From positions 496,001-560,000 of the forward strand of contig JAEMBT020000007.1 in assembly GCA_018873245.2 (NCBI GenBank): a stretch of DNA of 64,000 nucleotides. The letters are read 5' to 3'. How positions within the stretch are numbered: position 1 is the stretch's first letter; every line of letters begins with the position of its first letter. The position numbers were made by a program, and so were the translations under genes. This document shows, one piece after another, positions 12,371 to 23,250 of the stretch. The notes under the pieces are model-generated. The model saw only the letters and a list, made by a program, of their open reading frames with translations, made no database searches and was not told where the DNA came from. The DNA is from Archegozetes longisetosus. Lineage: Eukaryota; Arthropoda; Arachnida; Sarcoptiformes; Trhypochthoniidae.

Positions 12371-14500
12371 CAGTGAAAGTTGTATAAGCGATCAGCTGAG
12401 TAGAGCGGCCAGTTGTGATACGACCACTACATCAGACTTACACTACTTTTTAAAATGTATAAGTATCTGAGTAGAGCGACCATTTGATTGATGCGACCGC
12501 GACCAAGTTTTATAGATACTCTGTAGTATTGCTATCATTTGAATAGAGCGACCGTATAGTTAAGCAAACTGTAAACTAAGGAGTTTTTGCTTTGTATTTA
12601 AAACATTATGTTTTTATCGTTTATTTCCAATAAATAACGACAATTGTATAAAAACGTCACGTCAATACAAGCGCTTAAAGCGAAGGATAAATAATAAGTT
12701 GTTAGTTGAAATCAAGTTTATATTTAGTAATAATAATGACAACAATTCGAAGGGTTAAGAAATTCTTAACCTTAGAGCAAAAAATTGAAGTCATTAAATA
12801 AGTTGAGAAAATCCGAAAATAACTCAAAGGGCTTCGGCTATAAAATATGAAGTGAGTAAAACTCAAATACAAACAACTTTAAAAAGAAAATATGAATATC
12901 TTAAAGCTTATGAAGAATTAGTTCCATCAAAAAGATGTCGTATTATTGAAAACTTGACTTATCCTAAAATTGACGAATTAGTTAAGGAATGGTTTGATTT
13001 GGCTCGAAGTAATAATATCCCAATATCTGGTCCACTAATTCAAGAAAAAGCTAAACAAATAGCAGAAAAATTGGGTATCGAAGGATTTAAAGGATCTGAT
13101 GGTTGGCTTCAATCGTTCAGAAAGAGACATATGATAGCCTTTAGGGTCTTGTTTGGTGAAAGTGCTGATGTTTATGAAGAAGTGGTAACAAAGAATCGAA
13201 GGACTTCGTGAAGGATTTGAAGATAAAGATATTTTTAATTGTGACGAGACCGGATTATTCTTTAAAGGACTTCCAACGAAATCATTGGTTAACATGACTG
13301 AGAAATGTAATGGAGGTAGAAGAGCTAAAGAAAGGATCACATTATTGTTATACTGTAGTCTTACTGGAGAAAAATTGAAACCTTTAGTGATAGCTAAATC
13401 AGAAACACCATGAATTTTCACTAAAATGAAAATAAATAAAGCAGATCTACCTGTGATTTATAGAAACAATGCTAAGGCATGGATGAACACATCAATATTT
13501 CAAGAATAGCTTACAAGAATTAATAAAGATATGAAAAAGCAAAATCGAAGAATTCTATTATTCTTGGACAATATTTCAACGCATCGTTTTTCGGGTGAGT
13601 TGAGTAATATTTGCCTTACATATCTATCAGCAAATACCACTTCTGCCCTTCAAGCTCTAGATCAAGGAGTTATTGAAATTTTAAAATGAAATACAGAAAG
13701 AAAGTTACGCTTAAAGTTCTATCATTAATCAAACAAAATCAAACTCTCTCAAAAATTTTGAAATCAATTAATATTCTTTATTGTTGCTACTGGATAAGAG
13801 ATGCATGAAATGAAGTTGAGCCTCAAATAATCAGAAATTGCTTCATTAAATCTGGATTGAAACTCAGTTCAATAGATGTTGATGTCGCTGATAAAGGGAA
13901 TGATATTCAAGAAATGAATTCGCTTCTTGAGCAGTTAGATGAAGCCGTGAGTTCAGAGGAATATATATCACTTGATAATGAATCGGCAATATCCGAAATG
14001 AACACAATGTTGTGGGAACAAAATTTTTTCGATTCATTGTCAATAAGTGAAAACTTAGAGTCGAGTGTATATGGTTCAGACGAAGAAACAATCGATTACT
14101 TTTCATCTATCGAAGAAAAGGATATTGAAGATGAAGTTTCTAACTCTGAAGCACTGGAATCTATTAATATGTTGGAATAGTTTGCTTTAAAAGGAGAACA
14201 CTTCACTCTCTACGAAGACCTGACTAAGATTGAAGGACGATTGATGTCTATTATTGTCAATTCAAGTAAACGTCAAACTAAAATAACTGATTATTATAAT
14301 TAACTTAATTGCTTATAATTATTTATTAATCCGGAATTATTTTGAAAGTTGAAGCATTAATAGTCATGTAATAAAACAAAAGGAATAAGTTTTAAATACT
14401 CGATGTATTATATTATTTTTTTTATCAATTATAACTTAAATTTTGTAAAGCGACCGGAAAATTTCCACACAGGGTTGGTCGCTTAGCACAACTTTCACTA
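12371..14500 (+). mobile_element. Tigger/pogo-type DNA transposon, full length
   Basis: Ends are imperfect inverted repeats, CAGTGAAAGTTGTATAAGCG on the left and the matching complement of TAGTGAAAGTTGTGCTAAGCG on the right. They are flanked by TA on both sides (12369-12370 and 14501-14502), the target duplication of the Tc1/mariner-pogo superfamily. Length is 2130 bp. Subterminal GAGTAGAGCGACCA/GCGACC motifs recur at both ends (about 12402, 12470, 12544, 14449, 14475) and look like transposase-binding sites. The interior is a single decayed transposase gene. Confidence 0.93.
12736..14303 (+). pseudogene. Tigger/pogo transposase pseudogene (CENP-B-like)
   Basis: Reading from the ATG at 12736, the frame passes an N-terminal CENP-B-type helix-turn-helix (RRVKKFLTLEQKIEVIK) broken by stops. 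It then opens from about 12840 to 13190 through the Tc5/CENP-B DNA-binding domain (GSDGWLQSFRKRH). A frameshift near 13190 leads to the DDE domain: FNCDETGLFFK with the first Asp, then LLFLDNISTHR with the second, and LQALDQGVIEI with the third block. Stops interrupt at about 13411, 13507, 13687 and 13806. An acidic tail runs to a TAG at 14178, and homologous sequence continues past it to a C-terminal RQTKITDYYN ending at 14303. At least seven disabling changes make it inactive. Confidence 0.9.
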
Positions 14501-14845
14501 TATTCGTTTTTAGATGGATGATTGAGGTATGAGTCGTACTATCCCAGCATTTTCCATTAATTTTTAGGTTTATATTGGCTATTTTTCGTGATTATTACGT
14601 TATATTTGTGAGTTTTTTCATGAATTTTAGATGGATACGACAAGTACGAGCTCGTACTGTCCCAGAATATCAATAGTAAATTATGATAGTTTTATGCAAT
14701 TTTCTGTAGTATTTTAGCTTAAAGTCCATTATAAGCGATGTGAAACGGTATAAAAACTTCAATTTTTAGTGTATTTATTAAAAGTTTTAGAGGGTAAGAA
14801 AAGTACGAGCTCATACTGTCCCAGGGTCGCCATATGTACACTACT

Positions 14846-15409
14846 ATTTGGTCGAATGAATCAAAATTCGAGTTAACTCGAAAATACGGATTAGAGTGTG
14901 GAAAAACGAAATGAAGGGCTTAGTAAAGACAACATTGCGGTTAATGTAAAGTACTCGCCTTCTTAATGGTCTGGGGATGTGTTTCGGCCTCTGGTATCGG
15001 CAACTTAGTCGAAATTAACAATAAAAGACGCTAAACTTTATGTAGAAAGCATTGATAACAATTTATACGTGAGCTCAGAACGTATGAGTATCAGAAATAA
15101 TTTTATCTTTCAATCTGACAACGATTCCAGACATATTTCGCGTTTAGCGAAGAATTGGTTCGCGGAAAATGGGGTCGAACAGATTGAATGGCCACCACAA
15201 AGCCCAAACTTGAATATAATCGAGTATTTTGGGATGAATTCAACAGATCGGTACCTTACTCTCGCCGGAAATCAATTGCAGGATTCAAAAAAGCCTTATT
15301 TGAAAGTTAGGAACAGATCGGACGAGAACTCATTGATCGGTTTATCGGAAGCATCCCTAAACGACTTGAAGAAGTGATCAAAGCGAACGGAAGCAATACT
15401 AATTACTAG
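14846..15409 (+). pseudogene. Tc1-like transposase remnant (C-terminal half)
   Basis: Across two or three frames the sequence shows the Tc1 order of motifs: WSNESKF, MVWGCVSASGIGNLV, FQSDNDSRHISR, WPPQSPNLNIIEY and a C-terminal helix IPKRLEEVIKANG. The first block normally reads SDES, so the first catalytic aspartate is Asn here. The second Asp and the third acidic residue (Glu in NIIE) remain. Frameshifts near 14970 and 15235 and a stop inside the C-terminal helix region make it dead. I did not find its inverted repeats; the N-terminal DNA-binding half is absent. Confidence 0.85.
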
Positions 15410-15548
15410 TCACTAATTTGTGGCTAAATTGGTCAACATTATTAAAACTTTCACAAATATTTACTTAATTTTGACCCGCATTGTTTTAAAAGAATTCAAA
15501 CTCTAACCAAACTACAACCCAAATTCGGTGTTTATTAAACCCATTTCA

Positions 15549-16988
15549 GCTTTACTATAGTTTACGCCACCTAATGGGTATTTTTGAAAATTGATATTTA
15601 GGGGGTTTGAGGTACGAGGAATCCATATTTGAAGGTCCCAAGAATCGGAAATTTATATTTTAAAAGATATCGATTCTTTAATCTACTATTGCTTATCAAT
15701 GGAAGGAAAATTTAATTTCGTACGTATGGTATGAGAATGCAGTGTGGACACTCCAGCTGCTTGTATTGAATGGTATCAACGCGTAGGACTCTTGTCCGAA
15801 ACGCTCGAATGTCAAAAGTGCCGAAAACAAATGGCGCTTTTCGATAAACGAGACGGCACTATTTCAAACAAGCGCTGGAGATGTCCTAAATGCCGGAAGG
15901 AGGTCTCAGTTAGGGCCAAAACAATATTTGAGAAGTTGCATCTGCCTTTTGGGTAGGTGATACTTCTCATATATTGTTTCGCAAATGGCATTTCCTATGA
16001 CGATGCAATTCGCAAGGCCTCCATCGGCGACAGTCAAATATCACCCAGTACTGTCGCCAAATGGTATGAGACCTTCCGGGAAGCCCACATTGGGTTGAGT
16101 TTCGGGTCAATGAAGGGAAGATTGGTGGCGACACTTCGGTGATCGAGGTTGAAACCCTCATCGGCCGCTTAAAATATAACCGGGGGCGTCTCGTCCAGGG
16201 TACTTGGGTGTTGGGCATGATAGATGTTCAGACCAATGACTTTAGGATTGTAGTGTGTCCTAATAATCGTCGAAATGCCGAAACATTGTTGCCGTTAATT
16301 CAGCGAAATATTGAGGCAGGAACGACGATTATGACGGACGGCTGGAAAGCCTATAATGAGTAAGAGGCTAAAGGCTTCCAGCACCTTACGGTGAATCACA
16401 TGCGTCACAACGTCGACCCTAAGACCTGGGCGAATACCCAAAAAATTGAGGCTTCTTGGCGTGCGATGAAGAAACGCATATGCAGAGGTGGGATCCTCAA
16501 AGAGTGATTGGGCGAACATCTTTGTGAATATCTTTGGCGACGCGATGCTAAGCACCGTGGAGCCGATTTATTTGCAGAGATGGTAAAATTAGTCAAAGCT
16601 TTTTACGGGCCCCATTAATGCATATTGTGCCTTCTGAGCCTTCTGAGCCTTCTGGCACGGGTAGGCGAGATCACCCCGGTTATCAAAACTGGTCAAGGTG
16701 GATAAAATCCAACCTCACCTCCACGTGGTATCCACTGGATTCAAAATAACTAACGGGGCAATGGTATACTATGTAATTATATTTGATTAAAACAATAGTT
16801 CAGAGGGCGCTAAGCGCGCTTCGGAGTGGATACCAAGGTCTCAAGTTAAAAAATAAGTGAATTTTTATATCTTGGTAATTATTAATTTCCGATTCTTGGG
16901 ACCTTCAAATATGGATTCCTCGTACTCTAAAACTCCTAAATATCAATTTTCAGAAAAACCCGTTAGGTGGCGTAAACTATAGTAAAGC
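15549..16988 (+). mobile_element. Merlin-superfamily DNA transposon with 100-bp TIRs
   Basis: The left end (GCTTTACTATAGTTTACGCC, 15549 on) returns inverted at the right end (to 16988). The match extends about 100 bp, through TATTTAGG and a shared block GGAATCCATATTTGAAGGTC. Between them lies an ISXO2/IS1016-like transposase gene, which defines Merlin. A 300-bp non-coding stretch with CCTTCTGAG repeated three times (about 16628-16656) precedes the right end. No clear 8-9 bp target duplication was found by eye. Confidence 0.9.
15699..16618 (+). pseudogene. Merlin (ISXO2-like) transposase pseudogene
   Basis: From the ATG at 15699 the reading runs through a zinc-ribbon (CQKCRKQ then CPKCRKEV), a helix-turn-helix (SPSTVAKWYETFR) and, after a frameshift near 16128, the ISXO2 DDE domain. 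The domain shows EVETLIGRLKYNRGR, TWVLGMID, TIMTDGWKAYNE, a TVNHMRHNVDP block and NTQKIEASWRAMKKR. The family's first catalytic aspartate position (VEIDE-type) reads EVE here, so that acid appears lost; the TDGW aspartate remains. In-frame stops occur at about 15732, 15954, 16361 and 16504. The IS1016-like fold links it to bacterial insertion sequences; Merlin elements are the animal branch. Inactive. Confidence 0.9.
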
Positions 16989-17511
16989 CCTCACATTTCT
17001 AAAAGCGATAGAGTATTAACTGCAAAATATTCTTCTCATGTTTTAAACTGTCATTTTAGAAAGGATTTTCGAGTAATTTCTGATGTGCGAAGCTTAGAAG
17101 TAGTCAAATGGGCGTCACTTCAGCCTCTTTTGTAGCCCAAGTTATACTGATAGCAAATATATAGATACATAAAGATAACTTCAGCTTGGACTTTACAGAG
17201 ACAAAAGCTTACTCGTTTAATGTGCTCTTATTCTCATGAAAAATAAAGTTGAAATCGTTGACCATTCAGAGCGCTCAAACTGATTTAAACTCCAACTTAA
17301 ATATTGTAAATCCTAACGTAAGGCAATACCATTGATGAAATAGTTGAACTAAACAAAATTGAATGGATAAAGCCATCTTAATCCAACGTTATTGTGAGAG
17401 TGGATTTTCATATAGCGAAATAACAACTCTTAGACACTAAGAATTAAAAATCTTTATTAATATATAGATTGAGTGGCAATACATAAAGATTTAAAAGTGT
17501 CACTCAGAATT

Positions 17512-17583
<72 letters not shown>

Positions 17584-18117
17584 CTTTTCTGACTAATAAA
17601 TAAAAGGATGTAAAGGATGTTAATATTTTCGAGTTATAATTTTAAGAATTTTATTCCTCAAAAGGGATATTTAAGCATTCCAATGTTAGATTCTCATAAT
17701 AATTAATTTCCTTTTGTAATTAATTCAGACTAAAAATTTACTTTTACAATTAAACAAACTAAACATAACCTTTTATAGTCATAACGAAATAAGAGTTTTT
17801 ACTCTCATTCTTATAACTAAAGACAAGAGATTGCGGAGAATCCCTAAGTTTAGAATCGAGTCACAATCAACGGAAAGTCTCTAAAACAATGAATTGGTCT
17901 AATTAGCATCTAATGAAGAGTCTTAATTGTTCCCGAAAATCCCAAATCGGTAAACTGTTTCTCTAAAGTCCTGAAACTCAATATTTTTCCCCTATACTAT
18001 AATTTTGCACCTGTTACGCATATTTTAAGCCTGAACCTGGACAAAGCATAATCCTGTGTGGATTCGTTTTGACAAGAACAAGTGTAAGGTCTTAAAAAGC
18101 GTATCATAGGACTAGAT
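16989..18117. other. Gene-less stretch with a microsatellite
   Basis: Anonymous AT-rich sequence apart from the (CT)n tract. One short frame at about 17364-17438 (MDKAILIQRYCESGFSYSE) resembles the N-terminal helix-turn-helix of animal integrase-core transposon proteins, but it is too short to call. Confidence 0.4.
17516..17580. repeat. (CT)n microsatellite, 65 bp
   Basis: An uninterrupted CT/TC dinucleotide run from 17516 to 17580, about 32 repeat units without a single interruption. Confidence 0.98.
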
Positions 18118-19503
18118 TCAGTTAAAAATTTGCATTTAGAAGGTATAGATGTACTTCAGTTTGATTCAAAATGGGAAAAGTTTGAAAGAAAAACTTTAAT
18201 TGTTAATAGACACAAAGGTTTATATTTGAGTGATAGTAAGTTGATGTGCAGTGTTTGTTCAGAAAACATTAATTTCGATCATAAACATGGAAAACAGAGA
18301 GTTGAGTCTCATTTAAACTATGCGAAACACAAGAAAAAAGCAAGTGAATCCACGCCAAGACAAATATCAATACCAGATATGTTTCTAGAGTCATCTTTGA
18401 AGGATAAAAAATCGCGTTATTTTTGTAAGAAGCTAGCTGAAGCCTTCATGAGTGCAGACATTCCGTTTGAGAAATTAAACAACCAAAAATTAATAGATTT
18501 TTCGTTTGAGTTTACAAAACAAAATATTCCTCATCCTGATAATCGACGACACAACTGACTGTAAAAATCGTTATGTTTTCAACGCACTCATCGGCAAATT
18601 AGATGGCACTTTTTCAAAACCGATGCTGACTTCAACGTAATTTTTGGAAAATGTAAATTCTACTACTTTAAATCAAGCAATTACTAAGGTTTGTCAAATT
18701 TTATGGCCTGATAGTATCAAATTCGAAAAGCTAGTCTTAGTTGTATCAGATCAAGCCCCAACTATGATAAAAGCTATGTCTGAAGCTAAAATAATTTTTC
18801 TGAATCTCAAAAATATTACTTGCTTGGCTCATTCACTTCACTGTGTGTGTGAATCTATACGTGAAAAAAATCCAAAAATTGACAAATTTATTGCTGTGAT
18901 GAAGAAAATTTTGAGAAAATCATCACTAAGAAGACAAATTCCAAGTCAGTTTGCAAAATTAAACTTCCTTCTGTTCCCGTGGTCACTTGTTGGGTAGTTG
19001 GTTGGGATCGTCCTTCTACTTACTGGATAATTTTTATAACATCAAAGTATTTATTGATCAATTAAAAATGAAAAGAACTCAGCCATTATCTCAGTCAAAA
19101 AGTTAGTGAATGATCCTGTTTTAAAGCAAAAACTACTCAGTATGCATTCATTCTGAGATTTTGACAGTAAAGATTTTTACCGGAGAAAATTAAATACTTG
19201 GAATCAAATTTTCTCAGCAAACAGCAACAGTTTCAAGTTATTCAAGAAGTTAAAGAAAAGTTGTCAGGTTTTGCACTTCAAAAATTAGAAAGAAGTCCTT
19301 CGAAAAATCCTGATCTCGACGATTTTATGAAACTCGATCATAGTATGGATTTCCTCATCAAAACCTCACTTGCACCACTCACTTCAGTAGCGGTTGAACG
19401 GTCATTCTCAACTTATAAATCTATTTTAACAGATCGAAGACACAATTTAACTGAGAAGAACATTGAAAAAGTGAATGTTGTACTGTTTAATAACTTTATC
19501 TGA
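18118..19503 (+). pseudogene. hAT-type (CGBP1-like) transposase relic, nearly full length
   Basis: The sequence starts with a BED-type finger (CSVC, then H and KH) at about 18247-18330, matching the fragment at 10.5-11.3 kb. The core shows IDDTTDCKNRY, LVVSDQAPTM and CLAHSLHCVC. It ends with the hAT C-terminal dimerisation motif APLTSVAVERSFS at about 19372-19410 and the DRRHNLTEKNIE helix. Between the finger and the core a segment of some 35 residues present in the other copy is missing, with a frameshift near 18540. Stops fall near 18640, 18996 and 19105-19200. The second half supplies the domain the other copy lacks. Inactive. Confidence 0.85.
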
Positions 19504-21044
19504 TCATTTCAATAGAAAATAATCAATATTAAGTGTCCCGAATTTTTTCCTGAATTAGTTAAAAAAGTTCCCCAATAAGATCCAAATTTTGTCCCCAATT
19601 TCTTGTCTTTAGTCATAACAAATAAAAGTTCTCAAAACAAATTAAAATACTTTTTGTTTTAATATAACATTATTCATGAGAAAGCGCTCCAAGTGTCGAA
19701 TGCAAATGGTGCTCCACGCAAGTCGAGCCTAGCCCAAATCGAGTTTGGGTGTGACTCAAATAGATTCGAATGGGTTTCAATTTATATTAATTCAGAAAAT
19801 TGTCTTGCAACTTTGCAAAACTTTCTAGGTTTTTCAGAATATTCTGGAAACTTAGAACAACAATTTTGGAGTTTTTCAGAGAATCTAAAACTTTTTGCAA
19901 ATTTAGATCATTTATTAATTGCAGTTAATTCGAGTCAGGTTCAAATTTGGTTTGACTCGGCTTGATAGCACGAATAAATGCAATAAATCAGTGACTACTT
20001 TAACAAAAACGTCTCATAATACTGACCAGTTTAAGTAAAATCCACCAAAACTTTGAATGTGTCTAGTCTTTAAAAGTGAATACTTTGCATTCTGTTTTAT
20101 TATCACAAACCGATTAAAAGCGTTAAATTTGTATAATTGACTGAAATGTGAAACCGAATAATGTAGTTTTGAATTTGTTTTTCAAACTTTAATATTGACA
20201 GTTGTCTCATTTTTAGGTTTCTCATTTCAATGTCATAAACTTTTTAATCTTTTAATATTAATTTATTAATATGTATTTATTGCTTTCGTTTTATTATTAA
20301 AATATAAATTTATTTGAAATAGAAGTAAAATAAAAGTAAACATAAATGGTTTGCAAGAGTATGATAGTATTAGTTGATGAGAAGAATGTATTGTAATGCT
20401 ATCGTAACATTATGAACAGCATTACCCTCGAGGGAAGCAGCTTATTTCAAACGAACGTTCAATAGTTTTACATACTTATGGATCATTTATAGCAAATTAC
20501 TGACTGTACTCAACATATCTATAGCATTGACTGATTTACAATTGGTTTAAGTATTTTAACTGCTAATCATCAAATGAATAAAATATAAATTATTAGCCCG
20601 TTTTTCAATGACTAATCAAAATAACAATCATCATTATGCATATTTTATGAACTTAAGTATGCTTTAGATGCTTCAATGCTATAGATTTTGGTATATTTTA
20701 TTTGAGACAATTCTCTCATCAATAGTACTATTAGAAGATTGACTCGCCCTCAGTTTGCGTCATATCCCTTAATGTGAGTAAACGATCAAAGCGCGTACCG
20801 AGGGGGAGCAAGTAACGCCTTAAGATAGGACAGCAATAGCTTTTTATCAATTTATCAATATCCTGGTATCAATATTTTAAAAAATATTACTTAAACTTTT
20901 AAATATTCGACTCAATTCCAAGTTCAAAAATAAGATTTCAGTTTTTGATAGATGCTTAAAAGATTATGAACAGTAAATAGTAGAAATGAAGGCTCAAAAG
21001 GTGTTCTCAAATAAATTGAAGCAAAACGTTCATTCAAATGTTGA
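19504..21044. other. Gene-less AT-rich stretch
   Basis: No recognisable gene. An open frame at 19693-19965 has no family features. A small GC-richer block at about 20740-20820 interrupts the AT-rich sequence. Confidence 0.5.
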
Positions 21045-21670
21045 TTAACGTCCAAATTTGAGCCTTTCGTATGCGCCTAAAAATTTGTTGCAATTTGGAC
21101 ACTTATGCATAACGTCTTGAGTGGGAGAAGCACAAAACGGAATCAAACAACAGCCACAGAAACAGCTAAACAAATTTGCAAAATTATCATTTATAATTTA
21201 CTTGACGTCAAGTCTTTACAAACTCTTACCCAACAATACATAGTAGAGAACAAAGAATCCAAGTTATGGGGCCAGCCTTTCTCTCAATCGATGTTGAAAC
21301 CTGCTGCCCGCAGTGATAGCATTTCATTGCTTTAGGATATGGACCAAATTTTCCATCATCCACTAGAACTGTCACTATAAAAACAACAAAAAATAAATCA
21401 ATTGAATTAAGTGTTAAAATTGTAATTAACATTTACTACAACAAAAAAAATTAGCTTAAAATCAAATCTCAACAACTCTATCAAACTTTATAATTGAATA
21501 GTTTGCTAAACTATAATAATTTGATCTCATTTTATCAATATATCATTACCAGTAGTATTAGTGAAGGGCATCGATGGTGGAGCTGAGGGTGCCATTGATT
21601 CAGGCGCATTATAAGGCGGCGGTGGTTCGTATGGCTGTCCAGATTCTTGTTGAAGTGACATTTTTTCCAT
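21045..21670 (-). CDS. LITAF: LITAF-domain membrane-associated protein, copy 2
   Basis: Exons (coding order) 21670-21550, 21374-21230 and 21165-21045 join in phases 1 and 2 into 128 residues. The tail carries both EPPPPYN (PPxY, WW-domain ligand) and APSAPP (PSAP, the TSG101/ESCRT-I type late motif). The LITAF domain follows: CYHC knuckle, then a hydrophobic stretch ITWILCSLLCIVG-CFCGCCLIPFC, then HKCPNC. A second ATG three codons on (21661) is an alternative start. Intron positions and phases in the LITAF domain match copy 1, so the two are paralogues, here in inverted orientation 18 kb apart. The short last exon is easily missed because its frame is hidden behind the intron. Confidence 0.93.
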
Positions 21671-23250
21671 ATTTCGGGTCGGATACATAAGACACTTTTA
21701 CGCTGAAAAACTAATTGAAAACTACAAAATTGAGCGCGATTTATTAATTAATTATGAGTTACAACTATATAGCAGTTTATACTCGCAAAAATGCGTATGT
21801 TTTTCACTAAATGCTGACTCAAACCAAACACAACACTGACTTTTCGTGACTCACTATCGATATAACCAATGTTTAAGGGTCTTATTTTATGCATTTTGTG
21901 TCCTCTATTGCGTCACAAACTGGTTATAGTGCGCAATGTCTTCATTTATCTATGGGTTCGTATTGAAAATACAAAGATTCAGAGTATTTCATAAACACTG
22001 ACTAATTTTTCAATTGCATAGACAAGTTTCAATGTTTTGCTTATTCAAAAGCCTGTTTTCATACAAAAGTTTAAAAAAAGAAGCCAAATGTTTCAATACC
22101 TCACTTATTATATGTTTAATGTGATTATGAATAAGTTGAGACCCCACCCCATAATAAGACTAACTCATTTATTCAAAATTTCTATCATATAATTGTTTGA
22201 CAAATATTTGGCCAACTTCTTTTTTAAAACACTGAAGACGACAGCTAAAGCTTATGATCAAGCTTATAATCAATCCTCTCCTGACAGAAATGATAGCTTT
22301 ACAGAAAACTATTTTTTTATTTGGACGAACGTTTGCATCAATTATTATTAGTTTAGATCTTCAAATTTGAAAGCTGTCTGGAACACAGTTAGGAATCAGG
22401 TTTGACAATTTGTTTGCTAAATTTCAGTGCAACAATAGCTTTGAAAAAACCCGACCTTTAATTGTTAGTCGAACTTGAAGACTAAGAGCTCGAGCATTGC
22501 GCTAATTAGCAAAATTTCAGTGAAATACTTAATGTAACTCTTATCTCGCTCATCTTGTAGACATTGAACTAAAAATAACTTGTGGGCAGTATAAAAATTT
22601 TGATAACAGGTGAGTTTCTAAAATTAAAAATTATCAAATCGTTAAAAGTTGACTCACAAAAATGTATAATATGATATCTCATAAACTTATAAAGTTCTTT
22701 CAAATTTAATAAACGATCACACGAATATTCACTCAAAACAATTATTGAACGAAAACTTTCTGAACTAATGAAAAGTGAAATCTTTATTTTTATTTTGTCA
22801 ACAAAATAGTGTAAAAATTGGTTTAATACATGTGTATTGCATTTTAATAAACAAAAAGATACACAAACGTTACGACTCGATCAATTTTTTACATTTGTTC
22901 TAAAGATGTTTTTTAGTAATAAGACTTATCACTAAATGTATCATAAGTTCAGCACAAGAGGTATCTCGAAAGATGAAAACAAAATTAAGTGAAAGAAATG
23001 AGACAAAATATGGCAAAATTCGAAAAATCGAATCACAATTAGAAAAATTGTTTCAATTATAATTTAATTTGCAGCTAAACATTCGAAGTCTCAATTTTAT
23101 TGAGGTCTTCTTAGTTAAAGTAATTTGTGGTCAAAAATAATATTCTTTATAATAGTTAAATTGTTTTCTGGAGAACAGCATAAGTTCGTGCTTTAATTGC
23201 ATTAACTTAACCTATTGTTGAGGTAAAATTAACTATTGATTAGATGTTAA
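21671..23250. other. Gene-less stretch between two leftward genes
   Basis: It includes the promoter side of LITAF copy 2 and the 3' flank of the Myb/SANT gene. No exon, transposase or RNA gene recognised. Confidence 0.5.

Larger units (their letters stand above)
12248..14832. repeat. Diverged 120-160 bp direct repeats split by a transposon
   Basis: Units begin with TTTTAGAGGGTAAGAA or TTTTAGATGGAT, then a TACGAG..TACTGTCCCAG block, then TAGTTTTATG and AGTATTTTAGCTTAAA. They occur at about 12248-12368, 14505-14625, 14626-14786 and 14787-14832. The Tigger element at 12371-14500 is inserted at the end of the first unit and is followed at once by the next. The array is therefore older than the transposon. 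Confidence 0.75.

Noticed and set aside
13035..13421. Leftward 128-codon frame within the Tigger element
   Set aside because: Antisense shadow of the transposase reading on the plus strand.
19693..19965. 90-codon open frame after the hAT relic
   Set aside because: No recognisable domain, signal peptide or splice context, and an alternative start codon.
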